Origin: Umezawaea tangerina
GTDB lineage: Bacteria > Actinomycetota > Actinomycetes > Mycobacteriales > Pseudonocardiaceae
Length of the DNA: 37,797 nucleotides
Direction of reading: 5' to 3'
Assembly: GCF_003002815.1 (NCBI RefSeq)
Contig: NZ_PVTF01000021.1
Coordinates: 1-37,797, forward strand
Within the stretch, counting starts at the first letter, position 1. Every line of letters begins with the position of its first letter. This document shows positions 7,953-16,430 of this stretch, one piece after another. The notes below the pieces were generated by a model. The model was not told where the DNA came from. It did not search any database and saw only the letters and a program-made list of their open reading frames with translations. The position numbers were made by a program, and so were the translations under genes.

Positions 7953-9434
7953 ATGAGCACGCCTTTGACCCTCGACGCCGGTGCCCGGCCGACACCCGCG
8001 TTCCTGGACGGCCCGACCAAGGGGCTGCTGATCGACGGCGCTTGGACGGCCGCGCGCTCGGGCGTCGCGTTCGACACCCGCGACCCCGCGACGGGGGAGG
8101 TCCTGGCCTCGGTCTCCGCCGCCGGGGCGGAGGACGTGGACCTCGCGGTGGCCGCCGCCCGCCGTGCCTTCGAGGACCCCTCGTGGGCCGACATCACCCC
8201 GTACCGGCGCAGCCGGATCCTGCTGCAGATCGCCGACGTGCTCGAGGCGCACACCGAGGAGCTGGCGGTCCTCGACTCGCTGGACATGGGCGGTCCGCTG
8301 TGGATGACCCGCTGGCTGGTGGAGCACTCGGTGGAGGTCTTCCACCACTACGCGGGCTGGCCCACCAAGATCTACGGCCAGACCGCTCCCTCGGCCCCGT
8401 CGGTGTTCAGCTACACCCTGCGCCAGCCGCTGGGCGTGGTCGGCGCCATCACCGCGTGGAACGGCCCGGTCCTGCAGCTGGCCTGGAAGCTCGGGCCCGC
8501 GCTCGCGACCGGCAACACCGTGGTCGCCAAGCCAGCCGCGTGGTCGCCGCTGACCGCGCTGCGCATCGGCGAGCTGCTGCTGGAGACCGACCTGCCCCGC
8601 GGCGTGGTCAACATCGTCACCGGTGACGGCACGACCGGCGAGGCCATCACGAACCACCCGGACGTGGACAAGATCTCGTTCACCGGGTCGCTCGCGGTGG
8701 GCAAGCGCATCCTCGAGGTCTCCAGCAAGGACCTCAAGCGGGTGACCCTGGAGCTGGGCGGCAAGTCACCGACGATCGTGTTCGACGACGCCGACCTGGA
8801 GGCCGCGGCCAGGGGCGCGGTCGCCGGGTTCGCCCAGGGCAGCGGCGAGGGCTGCGTGGCGGGCACGCGGATCTTCGTCCAGGAGTCCGTCCGCGAGCGG
8901 TTCCGCGAGCTGCTGGTCCGCGAGATGGCGGCGTACGCGCTCGGCGACCCGTTCCACCCCGACACCCGGATGGGTCCGCTGGCCTCTCCCCAGCACTTCG
9001 CCCGCGTGTCGTCCTACCTGGACGTCGCCCGCGCGGAAGGCGGTGTCCTGACCACGGCGGGCGAGCTGGGCCACGGCCTGTACATGCCGCCGACGCTCGT
9101 CGAGAACGTCGGCGCCGACGCCCGTGTGGTCCGCGAGGAGATCTTCGGCCCGGTCGCGGCGCTGATGACGTTCACCGACACCGAGGACGCCGTCGCGCAG
9201 GGCAACGACACCATCTACGGCCTCTCCGCCTCCGTGTGGACCACGAACCTCGAACGCGCCCACCGGGTCGCGAGTGGACTGCGGGTCGGGACGGTCTGGG
9301 TCAACGCCTACGCCGACATGACCGCGGGCAGCGTGCCCTTCGGCGGATTCAAGCAGTCCGGCATCGGCCGCGAGCACGGCATCGAGGTCCTCGACGCCTA
9401 CACCGAGACCAAGACCGTCACCGTCCACCTCTGA
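7953..9434 (+). CDS. NAD(P)-dependent aldehyde dehydrogenase
   Basis: This 493-residue enzyme of the full-length ALDH superfamily oxidises an aldehyde to the acid in the cytosol. Visible elements are the AWN oxyanion asparagine (N170), the cofactor-binding KPAAWSP lysine (K193), FTGS (243-246), catalytic Glu268 in LELGGKSP, catalytic Cys301 in GEGCVAGTR and the EEIFGP motif (395-400). The usual Gln before the cysteine is replaced by Glu-Gly, a mild variant. GAGGAG precedes the ATG. The flanking repressor and two operators mark it as an inducible single-gene unit. Together with the nearby Baeyer-Villiger operon it could finish oxidation of an alcohol or aldehyde released from an ester. That link is inference. 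Confidence 0.95.
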   Translation: MSTPLTLDAGARPTPAFLDGPTKGLLIDGAWTAARSGVAFDTRDPATGEVLASVSAAGAEDVDLAVAAARRAFEDPSWADITPYRRSRILLQIADVLEAHTEELAVLDSLDMGGPLWMTRWLVEHSVEVFHHYAGWPTKIYGQTAPSAPSVFSYTLRQPLGVVGAITAWNGPVLQLAWKLGPALATGNTVVAKPAAWSPLTALRIGELLLETDLPRGVVNIVTGDGTTGEAITNHPDVDKISFTGSLAVGKRILEVSSKDLKRVTLELGGKSPTIVFDDADLEAAARGAVAGFAQGSGEGCVAGTRIFVQESVRERFRELLVREMAAYALGDPFHPDTRMGPLASPQHFARVSSYLDVARAEGGVLTTAGELGHGLYMPPTLVENVGADARVVREEIFGPVAALMTFTDTEDAVAQGNDTIYGLSASVWTTNLERAHRVASGLRVGTVWVNAYADMTAGSVPFGGFKQSGIGREHGIEVLDAYTETKTVTVHL

Positions 9435-9448
9435 CCGCCGGTCCCGCC

Positions 9449-10021
9449 TCACCCCGCCGCGGTGGGCACGATCGTGGCGAGCAGGGACAGCGCGGTCGTG
9501 GTCAACGTCGGCAGGTCGGCGTCGTCGTCACCGTCGAGCCACTGCCGGTAGGCCGTGCGGAACACGTCGATCCCCACGCGCGCCGCGAGGTCCGCGACGT
9601 CGGGGTCGACCCCGTTGCGCTGGAGCGCGTCGCTGATCCCGTCGGCGATCCGCCGCTGCTTGATCAGGTCGCGTTCCAGCAGGCCGGGGTGGGACGCGAT
9701 CATCGCGTCCCGGCGGTGCTGGGACTCCCGCGAGCCCAGGCGCTCCCAGTCGAACCCCGCCAGTGCCAGGGTCACCACCCGGAGCGGCTCCGCGACGTCG
9801 GTCGTCCGCAGGACCCCCTCGACGAGGGCGTCGTGGAGCACCTCCTGGTCGGCGAAGAGCACTTCCTCCTTGTCGGAGAAGTACCGGAAGAAGGTCCGGG
9901 TCGTGACGCGGGCGCGCTCCGCGATCTGGACGGCGGTCGTGCCCTCGAAACCCTGCTCCGCGAACAGTTCCATGGCGGCCTGCTTCAGCCGCTCCTCGCT
10001 GCCCTGCTCCCACCGTGGCAT
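9449..10021 (-). CDS. TetR-family regulator, probable repressor of the monooxygenase operon
   Basis: This 190-residue TetR protein has its helix-turn-helix at about 15-60, with the segment TTAVQIAERARVTTRTFFRYFSDKEEVLF. It ends 14 bp from the convergent aldehyde dehydrogenase gene and is divergent from the Baeyer-Villiger-type operon. The ATG at 10021 lacks a Shine-Dalgarno, consistent with a leaderless message. Three palindromes at 10152-10230 between the two transcription units are its most likely targets; they sit next to the operon rather than next to its own start. Confidence 0.92.
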   Translation of the reverse strand: MPRWEQGSEERLKQAAMELFAEQGFEGTTAVQIAERARVTTRTFFRYFSDKEEVLFADQEVLHDALVEGVLRTTDVAEPLRVVTLALAGFDWERLGSRESQHRRDAMIASHPGLLERDLIKQRRIADGISDALQRNGVDPDVADLAARVGIDVFRTAYRQWLDGDDDADLPTLTTTALSLLATIVPTAAG

Positions 10022-10151
10022 GGGGTGATGGTAACGCCCGTGATGACATGCCGGGACAACGTGGAGCCGCTGCTCAGGGCGCGGTGAGCGTCACGTCGAC
10101 GCCCGGACGAGCCTTCCCGGTACGCCTCGTCGGGTCTCTCGCCACGTGTTC

Positions 10152-10230
10152 GATGTCACGACAAGACATCAACCTCGAGGTGATGTCACTTCGCGACATC
10201 GGTGCTACGGTGATGTCGCGCCGCGACAAC
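10152..10230. promoter_or_regulatory. Three operator palindromes at 30-bp spacing
   Basis: Three copies of GATGTC-N7-GACATC lie at 10152-10170, 10182-10200 and 10212-10230 (last arm GACAAC). Their starts are exactly 30 bp apart, close to three helical turns. Within the spacer the inner bases also agree, giving GATGTCRC-N3-RMGACATC. A TACGGT -10-like box (10206-10211) lies between copies 2 and 3, so bound repressor would occlude the promoter of the operon starting at 10252. The divergent TetR is the obvious binder, but this is inference. Confidence 0.75.
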
Positions 10231-10251
10231 AGCTACGAGTGAGGGGCCGTC

Positions 10252-12078
10252 ATGGACGACAGCGCCGGCAGTGGCCGGGTTCCGCCGAGCGGGGGAGACC
10301 CGGCCCTGCTGCGGCAGAAGTACCGGCAGGAGCGGGACAAGCGGCTGCGGCCGGACGGGAACGCGCAGTACCTGGACGTCACCGGCGACTACGCCGACTT
10401 CGCGGACGACCCGTACCTGGAGGCGAGCCCCGGCGGTCGGCCGCGGCGGGCACGGGTGGCCGATGTGGACGCGCTCGTCCTCGGCGGGGGCTGGTCCGGA
10501 CTGCAGATGGCGGTGCGGCTGGACGAGGCGGGGGCCACCGACTTCCTGATCGTCGACCAGGCGGGCGACTTCGGCGGTGTCTGGTACTGGAACCGGTATC
10601 CGGGCGTGCGCTGCGACATCGAGTCCTACATCTACATGCCGCTGCTCGAAGAGGTCGGGACCGTGCCGACGGAGAAGTACGCGGGCGGCCCGGAGATGCT
10701 GGCGCACGCCCGTGCGGTGGGACGCCACTACGACCTCTACTCGCGGGCACTGCTCGGCACGACGGTCACCTCGGTCGCCTGGAACGAGGAGCGGTCGAGG
10801 TGGGCGGTCGCCACGAACCGGGGCGACCTGCTCCACGCGCGGTTCGTGACGGTGGGGACCGGCCCGTTGAACAGGCCCAAGCTCCCCGGCATCAAGGGGA
10901 TCGAGAGCTTCCGCGGGAAGGCCTTCCACTCCAGCCGGTGGGACTACGGCGTCACCGGCGGCGACTGGAGCGGCGGCCTGGACAAGCTGGCGGACCAGCG
11001 CGTCGCGCTGATCGGCACCGGCGCGAGCAGCGTCCAGATCCTCCCGCACCTGGCCGCGAGCGCGCGGCACGTGCACCTGTTCCAGCGCACTCCGGCGACG
11101 GTCAACGCCCGTGACAACAGGCCGACCGACGTGGAGTGGTTCCGCGGCCTGGAGCCGGGGTGGCAGCGCAGGCGCATGGACAACTACGTGGAGGTCATGG
11201 CCGGGCGGCCGGTGGAGGTGGACCTCGTCGACGACGCGGGCACCGAGATGGGCAAGCGGGTGGCTGCGGTGGCCAGGAGCGGCCCCGGCGGAGCGCCGGA
11301 CCCCGCCGCGGTGCTGGCGGTCGACCTCGGCAAGATGGAGGAGATCCGCGCGCGGGTGGCCGGGACCGTGCGGGACGAGGCCACGGCGCGGTCGTTGCGG
11401 CCCTGGTACGGCTACTTCTGCAAGCGGCCGCTGTTCAGCGACGACTACCTCCCGGCGTTCAACAGCGCCAACGTCACCCTCGTCGACACCGACGGCCGCG
11501 GCGTCGACCACGTCACCGAGCGGGGGATCGTCTTCGACGGGGTCGAGTACGAGGTCGACCTCATCGTCTACTCCACCGGGTTCGACGCGGTCGCCTACAC
11601 CGACAAGTCCGGCGGCTACCGGCTCACCGGGCGGGGCGGGGTGACGCTGGGCGAGCACTGGCGCGACGGGATGCGCAGCCTGCACGGCATGATGACCAGC
11701 CGGTTCCCGAACCTGTTCATCATCGGCGGCGTCGAGCAGGCCGCCATCTCGATGAACTTCCCGCACGTCGCCTCGCGCCAGGCCGAGCACGTCGCGGCGT
11801 TGGTCGCGCGCCTGCTGCGGGAGGGGGTCGCGGTCGCCGAGCCCACCGCGGAGGCCGAGCGGCGGTGGGCCGACGAGCTCGCCCGCGTCCACGTCGACCT
11901 CTCCCGCTACGAGGCGGAGTGCACTCCGAGCTACTACAACAACGAAGGCGCCCTGGACGACCGGAAGCCGACGGTCGCGGGCGGCCAGCACGGCGGCGGC
12001 CCCATCGGCTACCTCGCCGCCCTCCAGGAGTGGACCGCCGCCGGCGCGGACCGCGACCTCAGCACCACGACGGCGTGA
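10252..12078 (+). CDS. FAD-dependent Baeyer-Villiger-type monooxygenase
   Basis: This 608-residue flavin monooxygenase inserts oxygen next to a ketone, giving an ester or lactone, using NADPH and O2. Visible motifs are the FAD-binding GGGWSG (78-83), WYWNRYPGVRCD (111-122), the Baeyer-Villiger fingerprint FRGKAFHSSRWD (220-231), the NADPH-binding GTGASS (255-260) and the late YSTGFD motif. It has an N-terminal extension of about 70 residues before the first Rossmann motif, as in cyclopentadecanone/steroid-type enzymes. GAGGGG precedes the ATG at 10252. It is the first gene of a three-gene operon with a SnoaL-like protein and a quinone-oxidoreductase-like enzyme. The substrate is unknown; a large hydrophobic or cyclic ketone is plausible from family membership. 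Confidence 0.93.
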   Translation: MDDSAGSGRVPPSGGDPALLRQKYRQERDKRLRPDGNAQYLDVTGDYADFADDPYLEASPGGRPRRARVADVDALVLGGGWSGLQMAVRLDEAGATDFLIVDQAGDFGGVWYWNRYPGVRCDIESYIYMPLLEEVGTVPTEKYAGGPEMLAHARAVGRHYDLYSRALLGTTVTSVAWNEERSRWAVATNRGDLLHARFVTVGTGPLNRPKLPGIKGIESFRGKAFHSSRWDYGVTGGDWSGGLDKLADQRVALIGTGASSVQILPHLAASARHVHLFQRTPATVNARDNRPTDVEWFRGLEPGWQRRRMDNYVEVMAGRPVEVDLVDDAGTEMGKRVAAVARSGPGGAPDPAAVLAVDLGKMEEIRARVAGTVRDEATARSLRPWYGYFCKRPLFSDDYLPAFNSANVTLVDTDGRGVDHVTERGIVFDGVEYEVDLIVYSTGFDAVAYTDKSGGYRLTGRGGVTLGEHWRDGMRSLHGMMTSRFPNLFIIGGVEQAAISMNFPHVASRQAEHVAALVARLLREGVAVAEPTAEAERRWADELARVHVDLSRYEAECTPSYYNNEGALDDRKPTVAGGQHGGGPIGYLAALQEWTAAGADRDLSTTTA

Positions 12079-12128
12079 CCCGCCCCTTTTCCCCGTCCTC
12101 GAACGACAACCGACCGAAGGAACGCGAC

Positions 12129-12566
12129 ATGACGACCTTGACCCTCCAGGACCGCTACGAGATCACCGAGACCCTTTCCCTGCTGGGGCACGTCATCGAC
12201 AGCGGCAGGCTCGACCGGCTCGAGGAGGCCTTCACGCCGGACGCCGTCTACGACCTCTCCGCCGCGGGCGTGGGCGCGGTCGAGGGGATCGACGCGATCC
12301 GCGCCGCCGCCCTGCGGATCGGCGCGCACGGCCCCGTCGCCCACCACCTGACCAACGTCGTCATCACCGCCGAGGACGACGACACGGCGACCGTCCTGTC
12401 CAAGGGCCTCATCCTCATGCCCGACGCAACGGTGCAAAGCCTGGTGCACCACGACGTCGTCCGACGCCACGGCGGCGGGTGGCGCGTCGCCCGGCGCGTC
12501 ATCGAGCCGCAGCGCACCCCGATGAGCGGGAACTTCCCCGCCGCCGAAGTCCCGGTCGCGCACTAG
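12129..12566 (+). CDS. SnoaL-like / NTF2-fold protein
   Basis: This 145-residue protein has the alpha+beta-barrel pattern of SnoaL-like polyketide cyclases and bile-acid-dehydratase-like enzymes. It begins with LQDRYEITETLSLLGHVIDSGRLDRLEEAFTPDAVYDLS and continues with GPVAHHLTNVVI and VVRRHGGGWRVARRVIEPQRT. The Asp after FTP and the HH pair are in positions often used by this fold. It starts 50 bp after the monooxygenase with an AAGGAA site, 30 bp before the next gene. In such operons it may dehydrate, isomerise or hydrolyse the oxygenated product. The reaction is not deducible from sequence alone. Confidence 0.85.
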   Translation: MTTLTLQDRYEITETLSLLGHVIDSGRLDRLEEAFTPDAVYDLSAAGVGAVEGIDAIRAAALRIGAHGPVAHHLTNVVITAEDDDTATVLSKGLILMPDATVQSLVHHDVVRRHGGGWRVARRVIEPQRTPMSGNFPAAEVPVAH

Positions 12567-12596
12567 TGCGCCGCGGCGAGTGAAGAGGAGGACATC

Positions 12597-13517
12597 GTGA
12601 AGGCGATCCGGTTCGACCGCTTCGGCCCACCCGAGGTGCTCGCCCTGGTCGACGTCGACGAGCCGCACCCGCGACCCGGCCAGGTGCGCGTCGGGGTGCG
12701 CGCCGCGGGCGTCAACGGCCTCGACTGGAAGATCCGCGCGGGGCTCATGCGGGACTTCTTCCCGGTGGAACTGCCCAGTGGCACCGGTTCGGACGCCGCG
12801 GGGGTCGTCGACGAGGTCGGCGACGGCGTGACCGACGTCCGGGTCGGCGACCGCGTGTTCGGCGTCGGTACCAACGCGTTGGCCGAGCACGCGGTCCTCG
12901 ACGCCTGGGCGCTCATGCCGGACGGGCTGTCGTTCGAGGAGGCCGCCGGCTACCCGATCCCGGTCGAGACGGCACTGCGCGTCCTCGGCCTGGTCGACCT
13001 CCGGCCGGGCCGGACCCTGCTCGTCAGCGGTGCCTCCGGTGGGGTGGGCACCGCCGTGGTGCAGATCGCGCGGGACCGGGGCATCACCGTCATCGGCACC
13101 GCGAGCGCCGCCAACGAGTCCTACCTGCGCAAGCTGGGCGCCGTTCCCACGACCTACGGCGACGGGCTGGTCGACCGGGTCCGCGCACTGGCCCCGGACG
13201 GCGTCGACGCGGCACTCGACATCTCCGGTTCGGGCGTCGTCGCCGACTGCGTGGCGCTCACCGGCGACCCGGCGAAGGTGGTCTCCATCGCGGACTTCAC
13301 CGCTCCGCAGCACGGCGCCCGGGTCTCGTTCCACGCGCTCGACATCGCCGCAGCCCTGCGCGAAGCTGCCCGGCTGCACGCCGAAGGTGTGCTCCACATC
13401 CCCGTCGAGGCCGCCTTCCCGCTGTCCGAGGCCGCCGCCGCACAGGCCCGCAACCAGACCGGTCACGCCGCGGGCCGCACCGTCGTGACCATCCCCGGTC
13501 CCGTGGCACGGAGCTGA
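12597..13517 (+). CDS. Zinc-independent NADP-dependent quinone oxidoreductase-like enzyme (MDR family)
   Basis: This 306-residue medium-chain reductase has an N-terminal GroES-like domain (MKAIRFDRFGPPEVL) and a Rossmann domain with VSGASGGVGT (143-152). The cysteines and histidines of the zinc-binding alcohol dehydrogenases are absent, which places it with quinone oxidoreductases/enoyl reductases using NADPH. The GTG at 12597 follows an AGAGGAGG site. It is the last gene of the monooxygenase operon, and the operon ends at the strong hairpin at 13560-13593. It could reduce an enone in the pathway. Confidence 0.92.
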   Translation: MKAIRFDRFGPPEVLALVDVDEPHPRPGQVRVGVRAAGVNGLDWKIRAGLMRDFFPVELPSGTGSDAAGVVDEVGDGVTDVRVGDRVFGVGTNALAEHAVLDAWALMPDGLSFEEAAGYPIPVETALRVLGLVDLRPGRTLLVSGASGGVGTAVVQIARDRGITVIGTASAANESYLRKLGAVPTTYGDGLVDRVRALAPDGVDAALDISGSGVVADCVALTGDPAKVVSIADFTAPQHGARVSFHALDIAAALREAARLHAEGVLHIPVEAAFPLSEAAAAQARNQTGHAAGRTVVTIPGPVARS

Positions 13518-13559
13518 TCCCGGCCCGTGGCACGCGGGTCCGCGCGGGCCCTTCCGCGA

Positions 13560-13593
13560 GCCGACCGGGCCAGGCCGCCCTGGCCCGGTCGGC
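13560..13593. terminator. Bidirectional terminator hairpin
   Basis: A perfect 15-bp GC-rich stem (13560-13574 with 13579-13593) with a CCGC tetraloop lies between the operon ending at 13517 and the convergent TetR gene ending at 13601. Confidence 0.88.
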
Positions 13594-13600
13594 CTTGCAG

Positions 13601-14188
13601 TCAGTTTCGGCTGTGCGCGGCGACGGGGCGCCTGTCGGCGATCTGGTCGTCGAGCGTGGCGATGAACTGCGCGAACGCGGCGTTGGTCCGGGCGCTGTCG
13701 CCGGTGGTGTCCAGGTCCATGAGCAGGCCGTGGAAGACCGCGAGGACGAGGGTGGCGAGCTCCGGGCGGTCGACGCTGCGCAGGCCCTCCTCCAGCGGTC
13801 CGAGCCAGTCGGTGGTCGCCGCCCTGCGGAAACCGGGCAGCAGTCGTTGGGCGTCGCTGTCCCGGAACTGCCCGAACATCCGCAGGTAGGGCTGCGCCTC
13901 GGGGCCGGTGATGAAGGTCCAGGCGTTCACCAGCGTGGTGGTGAAGGGCTCGCCCGGTCGCACGCGCAGCAGGTCGCCGAACACGGTGAGCTGGCGTTGC
14001 CGCGCACGTTGGAGGACGGCGCGCAGCAGGACGTCGCGGGTGCCGAAGTGGTAGATGAGCATGCGGGTCGAGGTGCCCGCGGCGCGCGCCAACGGGTCGA
14101 GCTTGTCGGGCAGGCCGTGCTCGAGCGCGTGATCGGCGCAGAGGTCGAGCAGCCGGTCCTTGATCTCTGGTTGCGGTCGTCGTCCCAC
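13601..14188 (-). CDS. TetR-family regulator
   Basis: This 195-residue TetR-type protein has a helix-turn-helix at about 8-55, reading LDPLARAAGTSTRMLIYHFGTRDVLLRAVL, and a helical C-terminal domain. It starts at a GTG at 14188 without a clear ribosome site. It is divergent from the secreted hydrolase at 14271, with only 82 bp between them, and a candidate palindrome lies in that gap. It probably represses the hydrolase, itself, or both. Confidence 0.9.
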   Translation of the reverse strand: MGRRPQPEIKDRLLDLCADHALEHGLPDKLDPLARAAGTSTRMLIYHFGTRDVLLRAVLQRARQRQLTVFGDLLRVRPGEPFTTTLVNAWTFITGPEAQPYLRMFGQFRDSDAQRLLPGFRRAATTDWLGPLEEGLRSVDRPELATLVLAVFHGLLMDLDTTGDSARTNAAFAQFIATLDDQIADRRPVAAHSRN

Positions 14189-14202
14189 CGGAGCACTTTT
14201 TC

Positions 14203-14220
14203 ACGTAATTCCCGCTACGT
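14203..14220. promoter_or_regulatory. Candidate TetR operator
   Basis: An inverted repeat ACGTA-N8-TACGT lies between the divergent TetR and hydrolase genes. The arms are short (5 bp), so this is only a candidate site. Confidence 0.35.
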
Positions 14221-14270
14221 CTACCGTCGGTCGCACTGCAACGTCGTTCGACAACTCGGGAGTACCGAAG

Positions 14271-15749
14271 ATGACCGGAACACTCACGCGCGCCGTGGTC
14301 GGCGTGATCGCGGGTGCGTTGATCCTGGGCGGCACACCCGTCATGGCTCACGCCGACGCGCCCCCGGTGCCGTCGCTGGCGTGGACGGACTGCGGCGACG
14401 GCTTCCAGTGCGCCACCGCCGACGTGCCGCTGGACTACCACGACCCCGGCGGTCCCAAGATCGGGCTCGGTGTCACCCGCAAGCAGGCCGGCGACCCGAC
14501 CCGGCGGATCGGGTCGCTGTTCCTCAACCCCGGTGGGCCCGGCGGCGGCACCGACGACCTGGTGCGCCTCTTCAGCACCACGGGCCCCGCCGAGCTGCGC
14601 GAGCGGTTCGACATCATCGGGTTCGACCCCCGTGGTGTGGCCCGCAGCTCACCGCTCGCGTGCCAGTCGCAGGACGAGTACACGCAAGCGTGGTCGCGGG
14701 CCAGGAGCAGGCCCGCGCCGGGCGCGTTCGACCGCGCCCTGGCGCAGGGCAAGGAGTTCGCCGACGCGTGCGAACGGGAGAGCGCGCGGCTGCTGCCGTT
14801 CGTGGGCACCGAGTACGTCGCCCGCGACCTCGACCTGATGCGCCAGGCCGTCGGCGACGAGAAGCTGAGCTACTTCGGCATCTCCTACGGCACCTACATC
14901 GGCACGGTGTACGCGAACCTGTTCCCGGACCGGGTCCGGGTGCTGGCGCTGGACGGCGCCTACAACCCGGAGACCTACGCGAACCGGCCGTACCGCTACG
15001 ACTTCGGCCAGTTCGTCGCCGTGGAGTCCGCGCTGACCCGCCTGTTCGACTGGTGCCGCCGGACCCCGGCTGAGTGCGGGTTCGGCGACGGCGACCCGCG
15101 CGCGGCGTTCGTGGCGCTGCAGAACAGCCTCGACGCCGAGCCGGTGCGGGCCGCGGACGGCGCGTTCGTCGGCAACGGCGCCACGCTCACGTTCAACGTC
15201 GTGCGCGCGCTGGGCGGCGGACTGGCCGCCTGGCCGGAGATCGCGCAGGGCCTGCTGGCGGCCCAGCGGGACCGTTCCGGTGGACTGCTCGAAGCTCCGC
15301 CCGCGTCGTTGCTGGCCGCGAACACCTCGGTCGAGTGCGCCGACCGCCTGTTCCCCACGGGCAAGGCGCAGCTGCGCGTCCAGCTGACCCTGGCGTCGGT
15401 GGTGGCCCCGCTGACGGGACCCGCGATGGCCTACGCGGTGCCCAGCTACGACCACGCGCACGCCACCGCCTGCACGCAGTGGCCGGTGCGTTCGCGCTCC
15501 CGCTTCGCCGGGCCGTTCGACGCCCCCACCGCGCCGCCGATCCTCGTGGTGGGCTCGACCGGCGACCCGGACACCCCGTTCCCGGACGCGGTCGCACTGG
15601 CCTCGACGCTGCACGGCGGCAGGCTGCTGACCTACCGGGGTGAGGGTCACACCGGGTTCCTGAACAGCAGGCAGTGCGTCGGCGAGCACATCGTGGCCTA
15701 CCTCCTGGACGGCACCCTGCCCGCCGAGGGAACCACTTGCGAGGACTGA
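14271..15749 (+). CDS. Secreted alpha/beta-hydrolase, tripeptidyl-aminopeptidase (SlpD/TAP) family
   Basis: This 492-residue exported serine hydrolase has a signal peptide (about 1-29, cleavage near AHADA). The family motif NPGGPGGG (86-93) forms the oxyanion region, GISYGT (203-208) holds nucleophile Ser205, STGDPDTP (429-436) supplies the acid and GEGHTG (457-462) holds His460. The C-terminal TAP-type domain is present. Relatives remove tripeptides or hydrolyse small amide/ester substrates outside the cell. The ATG at 14271 has GGGAG upstream; an in-frame extension to 14160 has no signal character. A divergent TetR gene suggests inducible control. Confidence 0.92.
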   Translation: MTGTLTRAVVGVIAGALILGGTPVMAHADAPPVPSLAWTDCGDGFQCATADVPLDYHDPGGPKIGLGVTRKQAGDPTRRIGSLFLNPGGPGGGTDDLVRLFSTTGPAELRERFDIIGFDPRGVARSSPLACQSQDEYTQAWSRARSRPAPGAFDRALAQGKEFADACERESARLLPFVGTEYVARDLDLMRQAVGDEKLSYFGISYGTYIGTVYANLFPDRVRVLALDGAYNPETYANRPYRYDFGQFVAVESALTRLFDWCRRTPAECGFGDGDPRAAFVALQNSLDAEPVRAADGAFVGNGATLTFNVVRALGGGLAAWPEIAQGLLAAQRDRSGGLLEAPPASLLAANTSVECADRLFPTGKAQLRVQLTLASVVAPLTGPAMAYAVPSYDHAHATACTQWPVRSRSRFAGPFDAPTAPPILVVGSTGDPDTPFPDAVALASTLHGGRLLTYRGEGHTGFLNSRQCVGEHIVAYLLDGTLPAEGTTCED

Positions 15750-15757
15750 GAGCCGAC

Positions 15758-15787
15758 CCGCCGTGGCACTTCCGGGTGTCACGGCGG
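15758..15787. terminator. Terminator hairpin after the hydrolase gene
   Basis: An 11-bp stem with one G-U pair (15758-15768 with 15777-15787) and an 8-nt loop lies 8 bp after the stop codon at 15749. Confidence 0.6.
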
Positions 15788-15815
15788 ACCGCGGCTTCCC
15801 CGGAGTTCCGCGAAC

Positions 15816-15832
15816 CCCAGGGCAGCCCTGGG
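15816..15832. promoter_or_regulatory. Small hairpin upstream of the DinB-type gene
   Basis: CCCAGGG-CAG-CCCTGGG lies 31 bp before the GTG at 15864. It could be an operator or a second terminator element; nothing distinguishes these. Confidence 0.35.
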
Positions 15833-15863
15833 TGGGGATCGAAATCGGCTAGCGTGGACCGGC

Positions 15864-16364
15864 GTGGAACCTGCCAAGACGTTGACCGGGCCCGCGGAGC
15901 TGCTGGCCGGCTACCTCGACCACTACCGCGCGGCGGTGCTGGAGAAGGTGGACGGTCTGTCCGAGGCCGAGCTGCGTCGCAGCCTGGTCCCGTCGGGGTG
16001 GTCGCCGCTGGAGCTGGTGAAGCACCTGGCCCACGTCGAGCTCCGCTGGTTGCGCTGGGGCTTCCGCGCCGAGCCGGTCGAGAACCCCTGGGGCGACCAC
16101 ACCGCGGACCGGGGGCGCTGGGCGCTCGCGCCCGAGGACACCGCGGCGAGCGTGGTGGCGTACTTCCAGGAGCAGTGCGAGCGGTCGCGGGTGATCGTGG
16201 CCGAGTCGTCCTTGGACGACGTCTCGGCTGAGGGCGGCCGTTTCCAGCCTGGTGACGAGCGCCCCACGCTCGCCTGGATCCTGTTCCACGTGCTTCAGGA
16301 GTACGCGCGGCACGTCGGCCACCTCGACATCGTGCGCGAGCTGTCGGACGCACGGGCGGACTGA
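15864..16364 (+). CDS. DinB superfamily protein (DUF664, mycothiol-transferase-like)
   Basis: This 166-residue protein has the four-helix DinB fold with metal-binding histidines in KHLAHVE (H54, H57) and QEYARHVGHLD (H150, H153). SGWSPLELVKHLAHVELRWL is characteristic of the DUF664 branch. In actinobacteria related proteins transfer mycothiol to electrophiles, which would suit detoxification, but the exact activity here is not shown. The GTG at 15864 has no ribosome site, and a TAGCGT box 8-14 bp upstream fits a leaderless transcript. Confidence 0.88.
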   Translation: MEPAKTLTGPAELLAGYLDHYRAAVLEKVDGLSEAELRRSLVPSGWSPLELVKHLAHVELRWLRWGFRAEPVENPWGDHTADRGRWALAPEDTAASVVAYFQEQCERSRVIVAESSLDDVSAEGGRFQPGDERPTLAWILFHVLQEYARHVGHLDIVRELSDARAD

Positions 16365-16366
16365 CT

Positions 16367-16389
16367 CCCTGAGGTCCACGGGCTCAGGG
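16367..16389. terminator. Candidate terminator between convergent genes
   Basis: A 7-bp stem (CCCTGAG, 16367-16373, with CTCAGGG, 16383-16389) and a 9-nt loop lie 2 bp after the DinB-type stop. The next gene is convergent. Confidence 0.45.
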
Positions 16390-16430
16390 CAGCAGGACGT
16401 GGCCACCTTCGAGCTGGTCGAAGGGGCTCG

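Noticed and set aside
12009-14441. An 810-codon minus-strand frame through the monooxygenase operon and TetR gene
   Set aside because: It crosses several genes with established families and a perfect terminator; composition is low complexity.
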